Below are positions 5,854 to 6,839 of a stretch of DNA of 6,839 nt, piece after piece. Position 1 is the stretch's first letter, and each line of letters starts with the position of its first letter. A program made the position numbers and the translations under genes. The DNA lies in NCBI GenBank assembly GCA_044235825.1, contig JBIIHL010000062.1:1-6839 (forward strand), read 5' to 3'. The stretch comes from CANGYM01 sp044235825. GTDB lineage: Bacteria > Pseudomonadota > Alphaproteobacteria > JAJTHO01 > CANGYM01. A model generated the notes under the pieces. It did no database searches. It was not told the origin of the DNA and worked only from the letters and a program-made list of their open reading frames with translations.

Positions 5854-6510
5854 TTAATGTATTTTTGTTGAGGTTTTTAAAAAATCATCAACATTCACAG
5901 AACCCCGCGACACTTGGTCCGTTTCATAAAACGGCATTTCCGCAATTCCCGCCATTTTGGCAAGAACGTTGCCTGGAAAAATCTGAACGCTGTTGTTTAA
6001 ATCCGTTACCGACGCGTTATAAAACCGCCGTGCTGCGGCGATTTGGGCCTCCACTTCGTTATAGGTCTGCATGGCCTGAACCATGGTTTGATCGGATTTC
6101 ATATCGGGATAATTTTCCGCCTTGATCATCAGCTGCCCCATGCGCTGCCCCAAAGCCTCAGACGCAGCCAAATGGTGTTTCAGGGACTCTGTATCTTTGG
6201 GATTATACGACGGTGCGGCGTTTTCCCGCAGGGCCGTAATGTCGGACATCAGGGATTTTTCATGCTCCATAAAACGGGCGGCCAGTTTTAAAATGTTGGG
6301 CACCAGATCCCACCGCTGTTTCAGCTGCACATCAATCCCCGAGAGAGCCTGCAGGGCTTGGTTACGTCTGCTGACCACGCGAACGTACAAAACGTATACA
6401 AACACAATCAAACACCCAGCCGCGATCAGCAGAATCAGGGGCAATTCCAGAACATAATAAAACAGACTCAAAAAAACAGTAACAATGATCAGGATGAACA
6501 AAAATTCCAT
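5854..6510 (-). CDS. lemA: LemA family membrane protein
   Basis: A 218-residue LemA-type protein, anchored in the inner membrane with a helical-bundle domain. Its biochemical role is not established. Family motifs are IDVQLKQRWDLVPN (59-72), ENYPDMKS (132-139), EAQIAAARRFYNASV (154-168) and FPGN (178-181). The usual family has one N-terminal membrane helix just before the helical domain; here two hydrophobic stretches are seen, about 2-20 and 22-44, so the protein carries an extra N-terminal helix. The ATG at 6510 is supported by AAGGA (6518-6522 on the complement) at seven bases. A promoter-like element lies 33 bp further upstream, so lemA probably heads its own transcript, followed by the two DUF3137 genes. 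LemA and DUF3137 genes are often adjacent. The symbol is the family name and does not imply a proven function. Confidence 0.92.
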   Translation of the reverse strand: MEFLFILIIVTVFLSLFYYVLELPLILLIAAGCLIVFVYVLYVRVVSRRNQALQALSGIDVQLKQRWDLVPNILKLAARFMEHEKSLMSDITALRENAAPSYNPKDTESLKHHLAASEALGQRMGQLMIKAENYPDMKSDQTMVQAMQTYNEVEAQIAAARRFYNASVTDLNNSVQIFPGNVLAKMAGIAEMPFYETDQVSRGSVNVDDFLKTSTKIH

Positions 6511-6542
6511 GGCGTTTTCCTTGATTTAGAGATTTTTTTTAG

Positions 6543-6571
6543 AGTGTACGGGAGAACCTATCCCGTGTCAC
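6543..6571 (-). promoter_or_regulatory. Likely sigma70 promoter for lemA-DUF3137 genes
   Basis: On the - strand GTGACA (complement 6566-6571) is followed after exactly 17 bases by TACACT (complement 6543-6548). The first matches five of six -35 consensus bases and the second four of six -10 bases. The predicted transcription start is some 25 bases before the lemA ATG, and the untranslated leader carries an eight-A run. It sits between the fliE stop and lemA, so lemA need not depend on flagellar gene transcription. Confidence 0.5.
6548..6566. repeat. Inverted repeat inside the lemA promoter spacer
   Basis: ACGGGA (6548-6553) and TCCCGT (6561-6566) form a perfect 6-bp inverted repeat with a 7-base loop. 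It fills nearly the whole spacer between the proposed -35 and -10 boxes and touches both. It could be an operator, or the base of a hairpin at the 3' end of the fliE transcript. An A-run rather than a U-run follows it in the fliE direction, so it does not look like a standard terminator. Confidence 0.45.
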
Positions 6572-6577
6572 CCAAAT

Positions 6578-6839
6578 TCACACCGGCATCCGCATGACCT
6601 CTTGCCAGCCGGTGACCAGACGATCACGCACGGACAGCAGGGTTTGCAGGGTTAATTCCGCTTGGCTGACCGAGGTGACCACCTCAGAGAGTTCCACTTG
6701 GCCGGGGACCAAGGCTTCGGCGGAGATATGTTCGCTGCTGCGCTGTTGGTTGATGGCGGATTGCAAACTGTCGGAGAGAAAATCCTGAAACGACGCCTTC
6801 CCCGCAGGCGAGCCCCCCAAAGAGGGCATGGCCCCCCCC
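6578..6839 (-). CDS. fliE: Flagellar hook-basal body protein FliE (5' end outside window)
   Basis: FliE is a small basal-body protein linking the MS ring to the rod in the periplasm, exported by the flagellar type III apparatus. The C-terminus is diagnostic: VELSEVVTSVSQAELTLQTL followed by a segment containing SVRDRLV and ending EVMRMPV, like the family's RDR...EIMRMPI end. The stop is TGA at 6578-6580. A methionine codon at 6827-6829 would give 83 residues, but FliE proteins are typically about 100-110. The open frame continues to the window edge through Ala and Gly codons, so the true start is probably outside. I read it as a partial gene. Upstream genes are likely flgB and flgC, as in many alphaproteobacteria, but these are not visible here. 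The next gene downstream, lemA, is 67 bp away and unrelated in function. Confidence 0.88.
   Translation of the reverse strand, partial: GGAMPSLGGSPAGKASFQDFLSDSLQSAINQQRSSEHISAEALVPGQVELSEVVTSVSQAELTLQTLLSVRDRLVTGWQEVMRMPV

Noticed and set aside
6541..6567. The hairpin after fliE as an intrinsic terminator
   Set aside because: In the fliE direction the stem is followed by an A-run, not a U-run. The stem is only six pairs and coincides with a good promoter spacing.

Overview
The window looks like a chromosomal segment of a flagellated Gram-negative bacterium, most likely an alphaproteobacterium. The reasons are a PpiD/SurA-type periplasmic foldase directly followed by trpE, which is a familiar alphaproteobacterial neighbourhood, and a FliE with the typical RDR...MRMP C-terminus. 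No mobile element, phage, CRISPR or RNA gene was recognised. Species cannot be named from this.

Layout. Positions 1-223 are non-coding: a perfect GC-rich hairpin (63-85), then a possible promoter with an extended -10 (148-176). On the + strand, ppiD-like (224-2029) and trpE (2022-3512) overlap by 8 bp and form an operon. The trpG/trpD/trpC genes expected after trpE are absent. Instead trpE meets a convergent - strand cluster across a 37-bp gap whose two TAG stops lie in an 8-bp inverted repeat. Reading leftward on the - strand from the right edge are the end of fliE (6578-6839, running off the window), lemA (6510-5854), and two tandem DUF3137-family membrane protein genes (5844-4714 and 4671-3550).

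How the genes relate. The + strand pair combines envelope protein folding with the first step of tryptophan synthesis. They are probably joined only by shared transcription and translational coupling. The - strand lemA-DUF3137-DUF3137 set looks like one unit driven by its own sigma70-like promoter in the fliE-lemA gap (6543-6571). LemA and DUF3137 proteins are often encoded together, which suggests a joint inner-membrane role, but their biochemical function is not established.

The most interesting feature is the DUF3137 duplication. The first 354 bp of the two copies are identical at every base, including silent positions. Similarity then falls abruptly exactly where the second membrane segment begins, and recovers towards the C-terminus. 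This pattern suggests recent gene conversion or selection for diverged central regions. The two copies also differ in their ribosome binding sites.
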